Shown here piece after piece: positions 51,553-60,575 of a DNA stretch of 64,000 bases. The DNA is taken from contig JAVJVN010000004.1 in the NCBI GenBank assembly GCA_040221055.1, positions 124,001 to 188,000 on the forward strand, read 5' to 3'. The stretch is from Rhodothermales bacterium (GTDB lineage Bacteria > Bacteroidota > Rhodothermia > Rhodothermales > UBA10348). The notes below the pieces were generated by a model. That model was not told the DNA's origin. It saw only the letters and a list, made by a program, of their open reading frames with translations, and made no database searches. The first letter of the stretch is position 1, and the number at the start of each line of letters is the position of its first letter. The position numbers and the translations under genes are program-made.

Positions 51553-52137
51553 ATGATGCAAAGCGAACTCCACATGATCCATACGCCGCGGGCCGCCTCG
51601 GCCGCCCTGGCAGACCTGCGTGTTTCCATCCTGAATGCCCTCCGGGAGCCCAATTCCGCGTCCGGACTGGCGTCGGTCCTGGGCCTTCCCCGACAGAAGG
51701 TCAACTATCATGTTCGCCAACTCGAGGATGAGGGACTGGTCCGGAAGGTGGGTGAACGACCCGCCCGCGGATTCACCGAGGTGCTCATGCAGACGGTGGC
51801 TCGGCGGTTCATGATTGTGCCGCAGGTACTTGGCGACGTCGCGGCCGACCGGAAAGACATGGAGGACCAGGTATCGAGCATGTACCTGGCCGCGCTCGCC
51901 GCAGAAGTCATCCAGGATCTGGCTGAACTGCGCCCGAAGGCCGAGCAGCAGGAAAAGCGCCTTGCCACGCTGTCCCTTGCCTCGACCGTCCGCTTCAAAT
52001 CCATGGAAGACCAGCACGCCTTCGCCGACAAGCTGACAACGTTCGTCGCCGATCTCATCCGGGAATACCACGCCGACACCGGTCGCGAATTCAAATTGAT
52101 GGCCGGCGTCTACCCGAATCCCGACACAACCACATAG
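51553..52137 (+). CDS. ArsR-like winged-helix transcriptional regulator
   Basis: The 194-residue protein has an N-terminal helix-turn-helix: LADLRVSILNALREPNSASGLASVLGLPRQKVNYHVRQLEDEGLVRKVGE. A longer helical C-terminal half follows (AEVIQDLAELRPKAEQQEKRL) and no metal-binding cysteines are present. It is of the HTH_20/ArsR type that pairs with SRPBCC (AHSA1) proteins. The start has two consecutive ATGs (51553, 51556). An SRPBCC gene follows after 48 bases, and a palindrome overlaps its promoter. Confidence 0.92.
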   Translation: MMQSELHMIHTPRAASAALADLRVSILNALREPNSASGLASVLGLPRQKVNYHVRQLEDEGLVRKVGERPARGFTEVLMQTVARRFMIVPQVLGDVAADRKDMEDQVSSMYLAALAAEVIQDLAELRPKAEQQEKRLATLSLASTVRFKSMEDQHAFADKLTTFVADLIREYHADTGREFKLMAGVYPNPDTTT

Positions 52138-52185
52138 CACCACGCGTCGCTCAGCGACCAACCCGTCACTCGACCCAGCAAAGCC

Positions 52186-52929
52186 ATGCCAGAACCCAAG
52201 AAAACCGCCGGCAAGACCATCCGGATTGCCGCCTCACCCGCCCGCGTTTGGCGGGCCCTCACCGACCCTGAAGCCCTCGCCAGCTGGTTTCCCGTGAAGG
52301 CCGAAATCAAGCCGGGCGTGGGCGGAACCATGCGCATGTACTGGGATGAGAAGAACGGATTCGATGAGCGCATTGAGATCTGGGAGCCCGAACGCCATCT
52401 GCGCACCGCCGATGACAACGCCGGCTACCCCGGGGTGGCCACGGATTACCACCTGGAAGCGGACGGCGACTCTACCATCCTGCGCGTCGTTTCGTCCGGA
52501 TTCGGGGAAGACGATCGCTGGCAGGACATCCTGGACAGTTTCCAACTGGGATGGAATTTCGAGTTGGAAGGCCTGAAGTACTGGCTGGAAGTGCACGCGG
52601 ACAAGCCTCGCACGGTGGTGCGCGCCTCCCGGCGCAATACCGGTGACGTTCACGACGTGTGGACCCGACTGACCGGCCCGGGTGGCTTCCTTCCAGCGTC
52701 CGGTCTTTCGGACGGTGCCACCACCCTCGAAACGGCACCACCGTTCCAGATGGTGCTCCGGACGGCACCGGACAGCGCGCTGGGAGATGCCCTGTTGCGG
52801 CTCCAGGTGCTGACCGAGGCGGTCGGCGGCCACGTGAACATCTGGGCCTCGTGCTACGATCTGGACACGGCATCCGCAGACCGGATGGCAGCGGAATGGC
52901 AACGATGGCTGGACGCAAATGTCCGCTGA
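52186..52929 (+). CDS. SRPBCC (AHSA1/START-like) domain protein
   Basis: The 247-residue protein starts with an activator-of-Hsp90-like SRPBCC domain: TIRIAASPARVWRALTDPEALASWFPVKAEIKPGVGG, then ERIEIWEPERHLRTA, and LDSFQLGWNFELEGLKYWLE at about 125-145. A C-terminal part of about 95 residues (VHDVWTRLTGPGGFLPASGL onwards) resembles a second, degenerate copy. These proteins bind hydrophobic ligands in a deep pocket. The adjoining ArsR-type gene suggests ligand-linked control. Ligand unknown. Confidence 0.92.
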   Translation: MPEPKKTAGKTIRIAASPARVWRALTDPEALASWFPVKAEIKPGVGGTMRMYWDEKNGFDERIEIWEPERHLRTADDNAGYPGVATDYHLEADGDSTILRVVSSGFGEDDRWQDILDSFQLGWNFELEGLKYWLEVHADKPRTVVRASRRNTGDVHDVWTRLTGPGGFLPASGLSDGATTLETAPPFQMVLRTAPDSALGDALLRLQVLTEAVGGHVNIWASCYDLDTASADRMAAEWQRWLDANVR

Positions 52930-53038
52930 CGGACACCCGCAGGCCGGGAACGGACAACACAACGCCGTGGAAATCGCGGCGCATCGGCCACCGGGGCGTG
53001 ATTGAAGGACAGGCACGGATGTTGCTCGTGGCTCCATC

Positions 53039-55459
53039 ATGCTGTATCACTACATCCAGACCGCCATCCGGTCCATCCGCCGGCATCCCGGCTACGCATT
53101 CATCAACATTGCAGGATTGTCGGTGGCCGTTTGTGTCGCCCTGCTCCTCTTGTTGTTCACCCGCACGGAGCTGTCCTACGACCGCTTCCATGACAACGCC
53201 GATCGCACGTATCGCGTGTCGGTCATGGAGGATTGGGGTCCCGACCAGCAGTTCTTCAATACGACCACCCCATTGCGTATTGGTCCGACCGTCCTGGAGC
53301 AGATTCCCGACGTGGAAGCCTGGGTCCGGTACGATCGCTGGCGGACCCGGGTCATAAGCGGCGACGACCTGTTCGACGAGTCGCTCTTCATGGTCGATCC
53401 CTCCTTCCACGACGTGTTCGATTTCGAGGTGCTCGAGGGGGATCCCGACACCATGTTCGACGAGCCCACCGCTGTGGTGTTGACCGAAACCGCGCGGGAA
53501 CGGTGGCTGGGAACGGAAACCGCTCTCGGTGCCACGCTCCAGATGGACATCGGCGATGGCCTGCGGGAATTCACGGTTACGGGGGTCCTGGCGAACCCGC
53601 CCATAGAATCGAGCCTCCAGTTCACGGGTCTCCTGTCCTACCGGCTCGGGGAAATGATCCTTCCACCGGGCCGGCAGGATGCCTGGTTCAACGTGGGACC
53701 GGAGACGTATGCGGTCCTCGGTGAGGGAGTCACCGCCGAGCAGGTCGAGTCCGACATGGCGGCCATCATCACCCAGAACGGCGTGGGTGCCGAACAGGGC
53801 ATCGAATACATACTCGGGCTGCAACCGATTACGGATATCCACCTGAATCCCGAGTACCCCGTCGGCCACGGCCGGGTATCGAACCCGGTCTATGTCCAGT
53901 TGATGGCGGCATTGGCCCTGTTGCTGCTGGTCGTGGCGTCCATCAACTTCGTCACCTTGTCCATCGGGCGATCCCTCGGGCGCGCCCGGGAGGTAGGCGT
54001 CCGCAAGGCCATCGGCGCGGGCCGGGGGCAACTCATGCGGCAATACTGGGGCGAGTCACTGGTCCATACCGGCCTGGCCCTGATCTTCGGCATTGGACTA
54101 GCTGAATTGATGTCCCCGGCGTTCGAAGCCCTGAGTGGCCAGCCCGTCCTGCTCAGGGCGGACCTGTCCACGGTGGCGCTCGCCCTGGGCGTCTACGCAG
54201 TCATCGGCCTGGCAGCCGGGCTCTATCCGGCCATCCTGCTTTCCGGCATGCAGCCGGTGCGTGCGTTGCGCGGGTCCGCCGGTTCGGTCGGGGCCACCGG
54301 ACGGGTGCGAAAGACCCTCGTGGTCGCCCAATTCGCGTTCACCATCCTGTTGCTGGCCGGTACCAGCGTCGTGCAGCGCCAGTTGGACTTCATCCAGAAG
54401 GCCGACCTGGGCTATGAAGGCGATCAAGTCGTTTACGTATCGGTCGACTTGCCATCCGGAGAGACCTTCGAACTGGCCGAACGCATCCGCACGGCGGCGG
54501 CAAGTGACCCCGGAATCCAATCCGTTGCGTCATCCCTGATCACCTTCGGCGAGGCCGGATGGGGACGCGCCGGATACACCGCCACGGACGGATCGTACCG
54601 CCGTTTCTACGTGAACATCGTGGACCACGCCTTCGTCCCGACACTCGGTCTGCGCATGGCCGAGGGACGTAATTTCAGCCTCGATCAGCCCGCCGACTTC
54701 GCCACCGGACTCCTGGTCAACCAGGCGTTCGTGGATGCGTACGGCTGGGTCGAGCCGCTGCAGGCACAGTTGCCCGGCAACTGGCCGGAGCATCGTATTC
54801 TGGGCGTTGTGGAGGACTTCCACTATGCCAGCCTGCACAGCCGCATTGAGCCGGCCGTCATGGCCATGAGCTCAGACCTGCTGTTCGCCGGGATCGAGGA
54901 TTTTGACTTCCCGGGCGCCATGCGGGGCAACATCGTGTTCCGATTGGACGGTGCAGACCGCCGGGAAGGCATGGCTCGCCTCGAGACCCTCTGGGCCAGA
55001 GCGGCACCCGACCTGCCGTTCAACTACCAGCACCTGGACGCCAACCTGGAGGCGCAGTATGAGCAGGAACAGCGCGTGGCCCGGATTACCGGCCTGGGCT
55101 CCCTGCTTGCCGTACTCATTGCCGGACTGGGTCTGTTGGGACTCGCGGCCCTCGCCGTGGCGCGCCGCACCAAGGAAATCGGCATCCGTCGGGTCCTGGG
55201 TGCAAGCGCCATGGGCATTGTGGGTCTCTTCACGGCCGAGTTCAGCCGACTCGTAACGGTAGCCTTCCTGGTTGCTGTGCCCGTAACCTGGTGGGCGACG
55301 GACCGGTGGCTGGAGACCTTCGCCTACCGGACGACGGTTGGGATCAGCCCCTTCCTGCTGGCGGGCGCCGTGGCATTCGGCATCATGCTGGCGGCCGTCG
55401 CCGCACGTACGGGCAAAGCGGCCATGGCGCCGCCGGTGACCTCACTCCGGAACGAATAA
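53039..55459 (+). CDS. ABC transporter permease with two FtsX domains (MacB type), copy 1
   Basis: The 806-residue protein has an N-terminal membrane helix (YAFINIAGLSVAVCVALLLLLF), a MacB-type periplasmic domain and a first FtsX domain. The latter is at about 290-420: LMAALALLLLVVASINFVTLSIGRSLGRAREVGVRKAIGAGRGQL. A second periplasmic domain and a second FtsX domain follow (about 680-800: LLAVLIAGLGLLGLAALAVARRTKEIGIRRVLGAS). Such permeases work by mechanotransmission with a cytosolic ATPase. No ATPase gene is nearby. It resembles the gene at 56325, which also has 806 residues. Confidence 0.94.
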   Translation: MLYHYIQTAIRSIRRHPGYAFINIAGLSVAVCVALLLLLFTRTELSYDRFHDNADRTYRVSVMEDWGPDQQFFNTTTPLRIGPTVLEQIPDVEAWVRYDRWRTRVISGDDLFDESLFMVDPSFHDVFDFEVLEGDPDTMFDEPTAVVLTETARERWLGTETALGATLQMDIGDGLREFTVTGVLANPPIESSLQFTGLLSYRLGEMILPPGRQDAWFNVGPETYAVLGEGVTAEQVESDMAAIITQNGVGAEQGIEYILGLQPITDIHLNPEYPVGHGRVSNPVYVQLMAALALLLLVVASINFVTLSIGRSLGRAREVGVRKAIGAGRGQLMRQYWGESLVHTGLALIFGIGLAELMSPAFEALSGQPVLLRADLSTVALALGVYAVIGLAAGLYPAILLSGMQPVRALRGSAGSVGATGRVRKTLVVAQFAFTILLLAGTSVVQRQLDFIQKADLGYEGDQVVYVSVDLPSGETFELAERIRTAAASDPGIQSVASSLITFGEAGWGRAGYTATDGSYRRFYVNIVDHAFVPTLGLRMAEGRNFSLDQPADFATGLLVNQAFVDAYGWVEPLQAQLPGNWPEHRILGVVEDFHYASLHSRIEPAVMAMSSDLLFAGIEDFDFPGAMRGNIVFRLDGADRREGMARLETLWARAAPDLPFNYQHLDANLEAQYEQEQRVARITGLGSLLAVLIAGLGLLGLAALAVARRTKEIGIRRVLGASAMGIVGLFTAEFSRLVTVAFLVAVPVTWWATDRWLETFAYRTTVGISPFLLAGAVAFGIMLAAVAARTGKAAMAPPVTSLRNE

Positions 55460-55460
55460 T

Positions 55461-56237
55461 TTACCGGTCGCGCACGCATCGGAAGCCGATGGACGGCGAG
55501 CGGATGTCCTGCAGGGTGCCGGCCCGCCAGTAGATAGCCGTGACGGCGAGCTCCGACGAGAATCCGCCGCCCCGGACCAATCGCATGTCGAACGTCTCCA
55601 GGTCATGCCAGATGGGCTCCTGGCCCGGTGCCGGATATTTTTCGTAGTAGGCGCTTATCCACTCCGCTACGTTGCCGCCCATGTCGAAGAGCCCGAACCG
55701 GTTGGGTTCACGTGAGCCCACGACGAAGGCCTCCGCGAGCGCGTTCTCGCGGTAGCGCGCATAGTATTCCACTTCCTCCGCGCTGTCCGTACCCGGGAAT
55801 TTCTGTTTTTCCGTACCCCCGGCTGCCAGGTATTCCCACTCCTGCTCGGTCGGCAGCCGGCCACCGATGTAGGCACAGAAATCCACGGCCTCCTGCCAGA
55901 CCACCTCGCTGATGGCGCGCGCACCGCGGTTCGGATTGTCCGGTTGCCACATGGGGCGTCCGGTCCGTGACGTGAACCAGTCGTATTGGGCCACCGTCGT
56001 CTCGTAACGCGAGACGTCCAGATCGGGAACGGTTACCGGATGGGCCGGAACAGCGTCCGGGTTCGTCCCCTCCCAGGTATCGCCCATCATGTACGTGCCG
56101 CCCGGAATCGGGACCCATTCGTAGCCGAGGTCAGTCAGTTCCGCAGCCATCCGACTGCCGGTGCATCCGCTGGCCACCAGCAGGAGCAGGGTCGCGGCCA
56201 TCGTCACGGCGGCGCCCGGAGAGTTCATTTCGCGCAT
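55461..56237 (-). CDS. Formylglycine-generating-enzyme-like (SUMF1) lipoprotein
   Basis: The 258-residue protein has a lipoprotein signal (TLLLLVASGCTG) and an FGE-sulfatase domain: YEWVPIPGGTYMMGDTWEG, DVSRYETTVAQYDWFTSRTGR, GGRLPTEQEWEYLAAGG, GLFDMGGNVAEWISAYYE and RGGGFSS...SIGFRCVRD. The two Cys of true formylglycine-generating enzymes are not evident, so it is probably one of the many SUMF1-fold proteins with other roles. ATG 56237 is used. It is convergent with copy 1 of the permease and lies after copy 2 on the same strand. Confidence 0.9.
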   Translation of the reverse strand: MREMNSPGAAVTMAATLLLLVASGCTGSRMAAELTDLGYEWVPIPGGTYMMGDTWEGTNPDAVPAHPVTVPDLDVSRYETTVAQYDWFTSRTGRPMWQPDNPNRGARAISEVVWQEAVDFCAYIGGRLPTEQEWEYLAAGGTEKQKFPGTDSAEEVEYYARYRENALAEAFVVGSREPNRFGLFDMGGNVAEWISAYYEKYPAPGQEPIWHDLETFDMRLVRGGGFSSELAVTAIYWRAGTLQDIRSPSIGFRCVRDR

Positions 56238-56324
56238 CTGAAGAAATGGACGGGGGTGCAACAGGAGGCAGGGTGCCCACACGCCCCTGTAGACCCGCAT
56301 CCCCGTCAAGAGTTGCCCCGGGAC

Positions 56325-58745
56325 CTACGACCGCTGGATGGCCTTGACCGGATCCAGCAACGCCGCCTTCACCGACTGTCCGGCCACGGTCAGCCACGCA
56401 ATCCCCAGGGCCATGAGCCCCGCCACTCCGAACAGCCACCACGGCATGGAGGTGGCATAGGCAAAACCGGAGAGCCAACGATCCATCATGAACCAGGAGA
56501 TGGGGAACGATACGATGCACGCCACCAGCACCAATGCCGTGAACTGCCTGGACAGGAGGCGGACCACGGAGACCACCGATGCGCCGAGCACCTTGCGGAT
56601 CCCGATTTCCTTGTAGCGCAACACGGTGACGTACGAGGCCAGGCCAAACAGGCCCAGACAGGCAATCACGACCGCCAGGATGCTGAAGGTGGTGTAGATG
56701 AATCCGAGGCGCTGCTCCTGTTCGTAGGCCGCCCGGAAGTCCTCGTCCACGAACCAGTACGCAAACGGATACTCGGATTCGAACGAAGCATAGCGCTCCT
56801 CCAGGGCCGCGAGCGTTTCGGACACCCGTTCGGAGTCGATCCGGATGGGCATGTAACGCGCGTATCCGGCGGTCCGGAAAACCGCCGGCATGATGGGTTT
56901 GTGCAGCGATTCCATGTGTACATCCCGCACGACACCAATGATTTCTCCGACGGCATCACCCCCGTCCGGACCCGCTCCCGGGCGATACAGCCGCTTGCCG
57001 ATGGCATCTTCCGGTGTCCACCCCATGCGCCGGACGGCGGCTTCGTTGACGACCCACGCCGTCGCATCGGCCTCCCGACCTTCCTCGAACGACCGGCCGG
57101 CCACGATTTCCAGTCCCATGGTGGCGATATAGGAGTGTGAAACGCTTCCCGTCTGCGCCACGAAGAATTCGCCCTGCGGCATGTTCTCCGAGCGGAACAC
57201 CGTCGTATTGTGGATGCGATCCTGCCCGGGCAGGATATCGGCCATGGCCGCGTTCCGGATGGCCGGGTTGGCCAGGAGGTCGCCCCGGAAGGCCTCGAAT
57301 TGCTGTCGGGCCTGCTGTGAATGCACCGGGACCACCACGAGCTGCTCCGGATTGAAGCCCAGGTTCTGTTCGCTCATGAATGCCAGCTGACGGTAGACGA
57401 CGAACGTGGAAACGAGCATGGTGATGGAGATGGCAAACTGGAACACCACCAAGCCGGACCGAAGCAGCGCTCCACGGCGTCCCCCGGTCACCATGCCCTT
57501 CAGGACGGCGGCCGGTTGGTAGGAGGACAACACGGCTGCCGGCCAGGCACCCGCCAGAAGCCCGGTAACGAGAACGGCGCCCAGCATGACCAGCCCGATC
57601 CAGGGCTCCAGCGCCAATTGGACGTCCGCCATGCGGTTGAAGGCGGGAATCAGCGCCACCACCAGTACGGAGGCCACCACCATGGCAAAAATCGAGGTCA
57701 CCAGGGATTCTCCCAGGAACTGCCGGACCAGCTGTCCCCGCTCGGATCCCAATACCTTGCGCAAACCGACTTCCCGGGCACGACCAGCGGCCCGGGCCGT
57801 ACCGAGATTGACGAAATTGATGCATGCAATGAGCAGGATGAACCCGGCGATGACGCCCAGAAGCCATACGTATCGGAGATCCCCGGCCCGCCCCATCTGG
57901 TCTTCGGCCTGACTCTGGAGATACAGTTCCGGCATGGACTGGAGGACCCAGTCATACTTGAATCCAGCCTCCCGTGCATCGTCCATGGTTACCCCCATCA
58001 TGCGCTCCACATCCTGCCCGACAAATCGGTCCACGGACATGCGTACGGTTTCGCCGAATGCCACCGGGTCCACCCCGGGGCGCAACTTCAGATAGGTGTA
58101 GAAGGAGTTGTTCAGCCACTCGGGATCGTTGTGACGGGAGGAAGACAGGAACGATGCCACGAAATCCGGTCGCAGGTGGGCGTTGTGGCGTGGAACCCTG
58201 AAAACGCCGGTAATCTCATACGTGGCGTTGCCATCCACGGTGACCACCTTGCCGATCGGGTCCTCATTCCCGAAGTACGTGGCCGCCTTCGTTTCCGACA
58301 GGACGAGGGTATTCGGGCGGTTCAAGGCCGTCGCCGGGTCGCCTTTCACGAGGGGTAGCGCAAAGAAATCGAACAGCGTTGAATCGGCCAGGAAAAATCC
58401 CGACTCGTTGTATCGGTTGTCCCCGTACGTGACCAGGGTCGGACCCCAGTTGTCCAGCCGCACGGCCGACTCGAGTTCGGGAAACGCATCCAGGAAGGCA
58501 CCGGCCATGACGGCCGGTGAGCTGGCCGTCAGCACCTTCTGTTCGCCGAGTTCCGCATCCAGTTGGACCTGGAAGATCCGGTCACCGTCCGGGTGGTGTG
58601 CATCGAACGCGAATTCGTTCACCACGAACAACGTGATCATGATGAACGCGGCCAGCCCGACGCCCAGACCGAAGACATTGATGAAGGTGTAGGCCTTCTG
58701 GCGGGCCATGGAGCGAAGCGTGACGGTCAGATAGTTCCGAAGCAT
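56325..58745 (-). CDS. ABC transporter permease with two FtsX domains (MacB type), copy 2
   Basis: This 806-residue permease starts MLRNYLTVTLRSMARQKAYTFINVFGLGVGLAAF. It has the same order as copy 1: MacB-like periplasmic domain, FtsX at about 285-410 (LLIACINFVNLGTARAAGRAREVGLRKVLGSERGQLVRQFLGES), second periplasmic domain (VAGRSFEEGREADATAWVVNE), FtsX at about 680-800 (CLGLFGLASYVTVLRYKEIGIRKVLGASVVSVVRL). ATG 58745 is preferred because upstream in-frame sequence runs through the complement of the DUF4386 gene. It lies 50 bases after the DUF4386 gene on the same strand and may share its transcript. No ATPase is adjacent. Confidence 0.94.
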   Translation of the reverse strand: MLRNYLTVTLRSMARQKAYTFINVFGLGVGLAAFIMITLFVVNEFAFDAHHPDGDRIFQVQLDAELGEQKVLTASSPAVMAGAFLDAFPELESAVRLDNWGPTLVTYGDNRYNESGFFLADSTLFDFFALPLVKGDPATALNRPNTLVLSETKAATYFGNEDPIGKVVTVDGNATYEITGVFRVPRHNAHLRPDFVASFLSSSRHNDPEWLNNSFYTYLKLRPGVDPVAFGETVRMSVDRFVGQDVERMMGVTMDDAREAGFKYDWVLQSMPELYLQSQAEDQMGRAGDLRYVWLLGVIAGFILLIACINFVNLGTARAAGRAREVGLRKVLGSERGQLVRQFLGESLVTSIFAMVVASVLVVALIPAFNRMADVQLALEPWIGLVMLGAVLVTGLLAGAWPAAVLSSYQPAAVLKGMVTGGRRGALLRSGLVVFQFAISITMLVSTFVVYRQLAFMSEQNLGFNPEQLVVVPVHSQQARQQFEAFRGDLLANPAIRNAAMADILPGQDRIHNTTVFRSENMPQGEFFVAQTGSVSHSYIATMGLEIVAGRSFEEGREADATAWVVNEAAVRRMGWTPEDAIGKRLYRPGAGPDGGDAVGEIIGVVRDVHMESLHKPIMPAVFRTAGYARYMPIRIDSERVSETLAALEERYASFESEYPFAYWFVDEDFRAAYEQEQRLGFIYTTFSILAVVIACLGLFGLASYVTVLRYKEIGIRKVLGASVVSVVRLLSRQFTALVLVACIVSFPISWFMMDRWLSGFAYATSMPWWLFGVAGLMALGIAWLTVAGQSVKAALLDPVKAIQRS

Positions 58746-58795
58746 GACAGTACGGTCGTGTGAATGAACACAACACGTGTGTACCTGCGCATTTG

Positions 58796-59488
58796 TTACG
58801 CTCGTCGGATGGCCAACCATAAGGCCAATGGGACTTCCGCAGCAACGGCAAAGACCATGACCGCACCCACCCACACGGCTTCGGCGGATGGATACAGGAC
58901 CATTCCGAACGTTTCCATCAAGTAGGCGACGCCGGCCAGCCCTGTCAGAACGGCCAACAGCCGAGGGAAGAAGTGCATGCGTGCCATCAGGATTCCCGTC
59001 AGGATGAGGCTGACACCAAAGAAGGCACCGGCAATCAAGTACCCCATGCTGTGCAGGTCCATGAATTGCAGGGCCAGATCCGGAGCAGACCCCGGAACAA
59101 GTTCCGGATGTTGAAGCACCTCGAGTGCCATGTAGTGATTCAACAGATTGAGGCTGCCGATGGCCGGATGGGCAATCAACCGGAACGTCGCCGCAGCGGT
59201 CGCCAGCGTTCGACCCGCCGGACGCAGGACGTACCACAGCAGGACCGCGACCAAGGCATCGGCCATGAAGGCCAGCAGATCCGATGCCAAACCGAACTTG
59301 AACAGGAACGCATGTTCCAGGATGTTCGCCGCAGTTTCGGCGGCATTTCCATCCACGACAAGGCGTTCGCGGACACCGCCCTGTGCGAATCCGGCAGCGA
59401 TGATGACGACGATATAGGCCAGGCCGGCCCAACGGGCGTGGTTTGATCGACCGGACGAAGCGGGCGCAAGGGACGGGGTCGGTTTCAT
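58796..59488 (-). CDS. DUF4386-family membrane protein
   Basis: The 230-residue protein has six membrane helices and the DUF4386 features: ARWAGLAYIVVIIAAGFAQG at the start, AANILEHAFLFKFGLASDLLAFMADALVAVLLWYVLRP, NLLNHYMALEVLQ and the acidic/aromatic FMDLHSMGYLIAGAFFG. Function of the family is unknown. Its ATG overlaps the stop of the upstream MDR oxidoreductase gene by four bases, so both are probably controlled by the TetR regulator at the divergent promoter. Confidence 0.9.
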   Translation of the reverse strand: MKPTPSLAPASSGRSNHARWAGLAYIVVIIAAGFAQGGVRERLVVDGNAAETAANILEHAFLFKFGLASDLLAFMADALVAVLLWYVLRPAGRTLATAAATFRLIAHPAIGSLNLLNHYMALEVLQHPELVPGSAPDLALQFMDLHSMGYLIAGAFFGVSLILTGILMARMHFFPRLLAVLTGLAGVAYLMETFGMVLYPSAEAVWVGAVMVFAVAAEVPLALWLAIRRA

Positions 59489-60465
59489 TGGGCCTCCATG
59501 GTAATGATGACGTTTCCGGTTTTCCGGCCGGTGTCCACATGGGCATGCGCCTCGGCGATGGCCGACAGCGGCATGGTCCGGTCAATCACGGGCCGGAGGG
59601 CCCCGGCGGTCACAGCGTCCCGGACGAACATCAAATCGGTTCGACGGTCTTCACGGTCACGAAGTCCGGTGAAGGAGATCCGTGCGCGCCGACCCCTCGA
59701 GAATCGGGTGCGCAGCATGTCCAGGACAATCCGTCCGCCCAGGACCGTCGTCATGTACAGTCCGGTAGGCGCAAGCGATCCCACCGCCTCGCTGAACCGG
59801 CTTGCACCAACCGTGTCGAAAATGACATCCCACGTTTGACCTGATTGCGTCCAGTCGTCCTTCTTGTAGTCGATGACCGCATGGGCGCCGAGATCGCTGA
59901 CCATATCCACGTTGCCGGTGCTGGTCACACCGGTCACATGCGCCCCGAGATGCCGAGCCAGTTGAACGGCTGCTGACCCGACGGCTCCCGAGGCCCCGAT
60001 GATCAGGATCCGCTGACCGGCTTTCAAACCCGCCGTCTCCCGCAGGAAGGCGAGTGCGGTCAATTCGCCTCCGGTCAGGGCAGCACCCTCCTCGAAGGAC
60101 AGGGACGGCGGCAGCAGCAGCACCGGTCCGGTCCAGGGTACGACCACATATTCGGCGTGAGCCCCGAAGACGGGTCCCGTTTCACCGAATACGGCGTCCC
60201 CGGGTTCGAATCCGACGACTTCGCTTCCGATGGCTGCCACCGTGCCAGCGAATTGCGTACCCAATACCGGTTTCCCGGGCCGGACGAATCCCGTGGCGGA
60301 TCGGGCAATGAAGGGATCGCCCTTCCGGAATGTTGCGTCTTCCGACGCGAGCGCCGTGGCATGAACGCGGATGAGCAATTCACCCGGGCCAGGCTCCGGT
60401 GCAGGAATATCGGCTACCCGAACGACGTCGGGTCCGCCATACGTGGTGTAGACAGCAGCTTTCAT
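59485..60465 (-). CDS. Zinc-independent MDR oxidoreductase (quinone-oxidoreductase-like)
   Basis: The 326-residue medium-chain dehydrogenase/reductase starts MKAAVYTTYGGPDVVRVADI. Its GroES-like domain carries GTQFAGTVAAIGSEVVGFEPGDAVFGE and the nucleotide site is IIGASGAVGSAAVQLARHLGAHVTGVTS. Structural- and catalytic-zinc Cys residues are missing, as in quinone reductases (QOR) and related enoyl reductases. It likely reduces quinones or enones with NADPH. ATG 60465 is chosen from the conserved start. It faces the TetR gene, with two palindromic sites between. Confidence 0.94.
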   Translation of the reverse strand: MKAAVYTTYGGPDVVRVADIPAPEPGPGELLIRVHATALASEDATFRKGDPFIARSATGFVRPGKPVLGTQFAGTVAAIGSEVVGFEPGDAVFGETGPVFGAHAEYVVVPWTGPVLLLPPSLSFEEGAALTGGELTALAFLRETAGLKAGQRILIIGASGAVGSAAVQLARHLGAHVTGVTSTGNVDMVSDLGAHAVIDYKKDDWTQSGQTWDVIFDTVGASRFSEAVGSLAPTGLYMTTVLGGRIVLDMLRTRFSRGRRARISFTGLRDREDRRTDLMFVRDAVTAGALRPVIDRTMPLSAIAEAHAHVDTGRKTGNVIITMEAQ

Positions 60466-60504
60466 GGGGGTGATGCGGTGTGGGTGTTCCTCTAATTCCA
60501 GAGA

Positions 60505-60519
60505 ACTTACGGTGTAAGT
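60505..60519. promoter_or_regulatory. Palindromic operator 1, ACTTAC-GGT-GTAAGT
   Basis: A perfect 6-3-6 palindrome lies in the 110-base spacer between the MDR oxidoreductase and TetR genes. It has the same arms as operator 2, centred 36 bases away, close to the start of the minus-strand gene. It probably binds the TetR regulator. Confidence 0.8.
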
Positions 60520-60540
60520 CTTGAATGGTTGCACACTCGG

Positions 60541-60555
60541 ACTTACGTTGTAAGT
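60541..60555. promoter_or_regulatory. Palindromic operator 2, ACTTAC-GTT-GTAAGT
   Basis: The second perfect 6-3-6 palindrome has identical arms to operator 1 and differs only in the central triplet. It lies 21 bases before the TetR ATG, well placed for autorepression. Confidence 0.8.
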
Positions 60556-60575
60556 AACGTTTTCATCAACACCCC

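Noticed and set aside
58746-59585. N-terminal extension of permease copy 2
   Set aside because: It lies opposite no gene but inside the same-strand DUF4386 gene in another frame; permeases of this type begin at the MLRNYL membrane helix.
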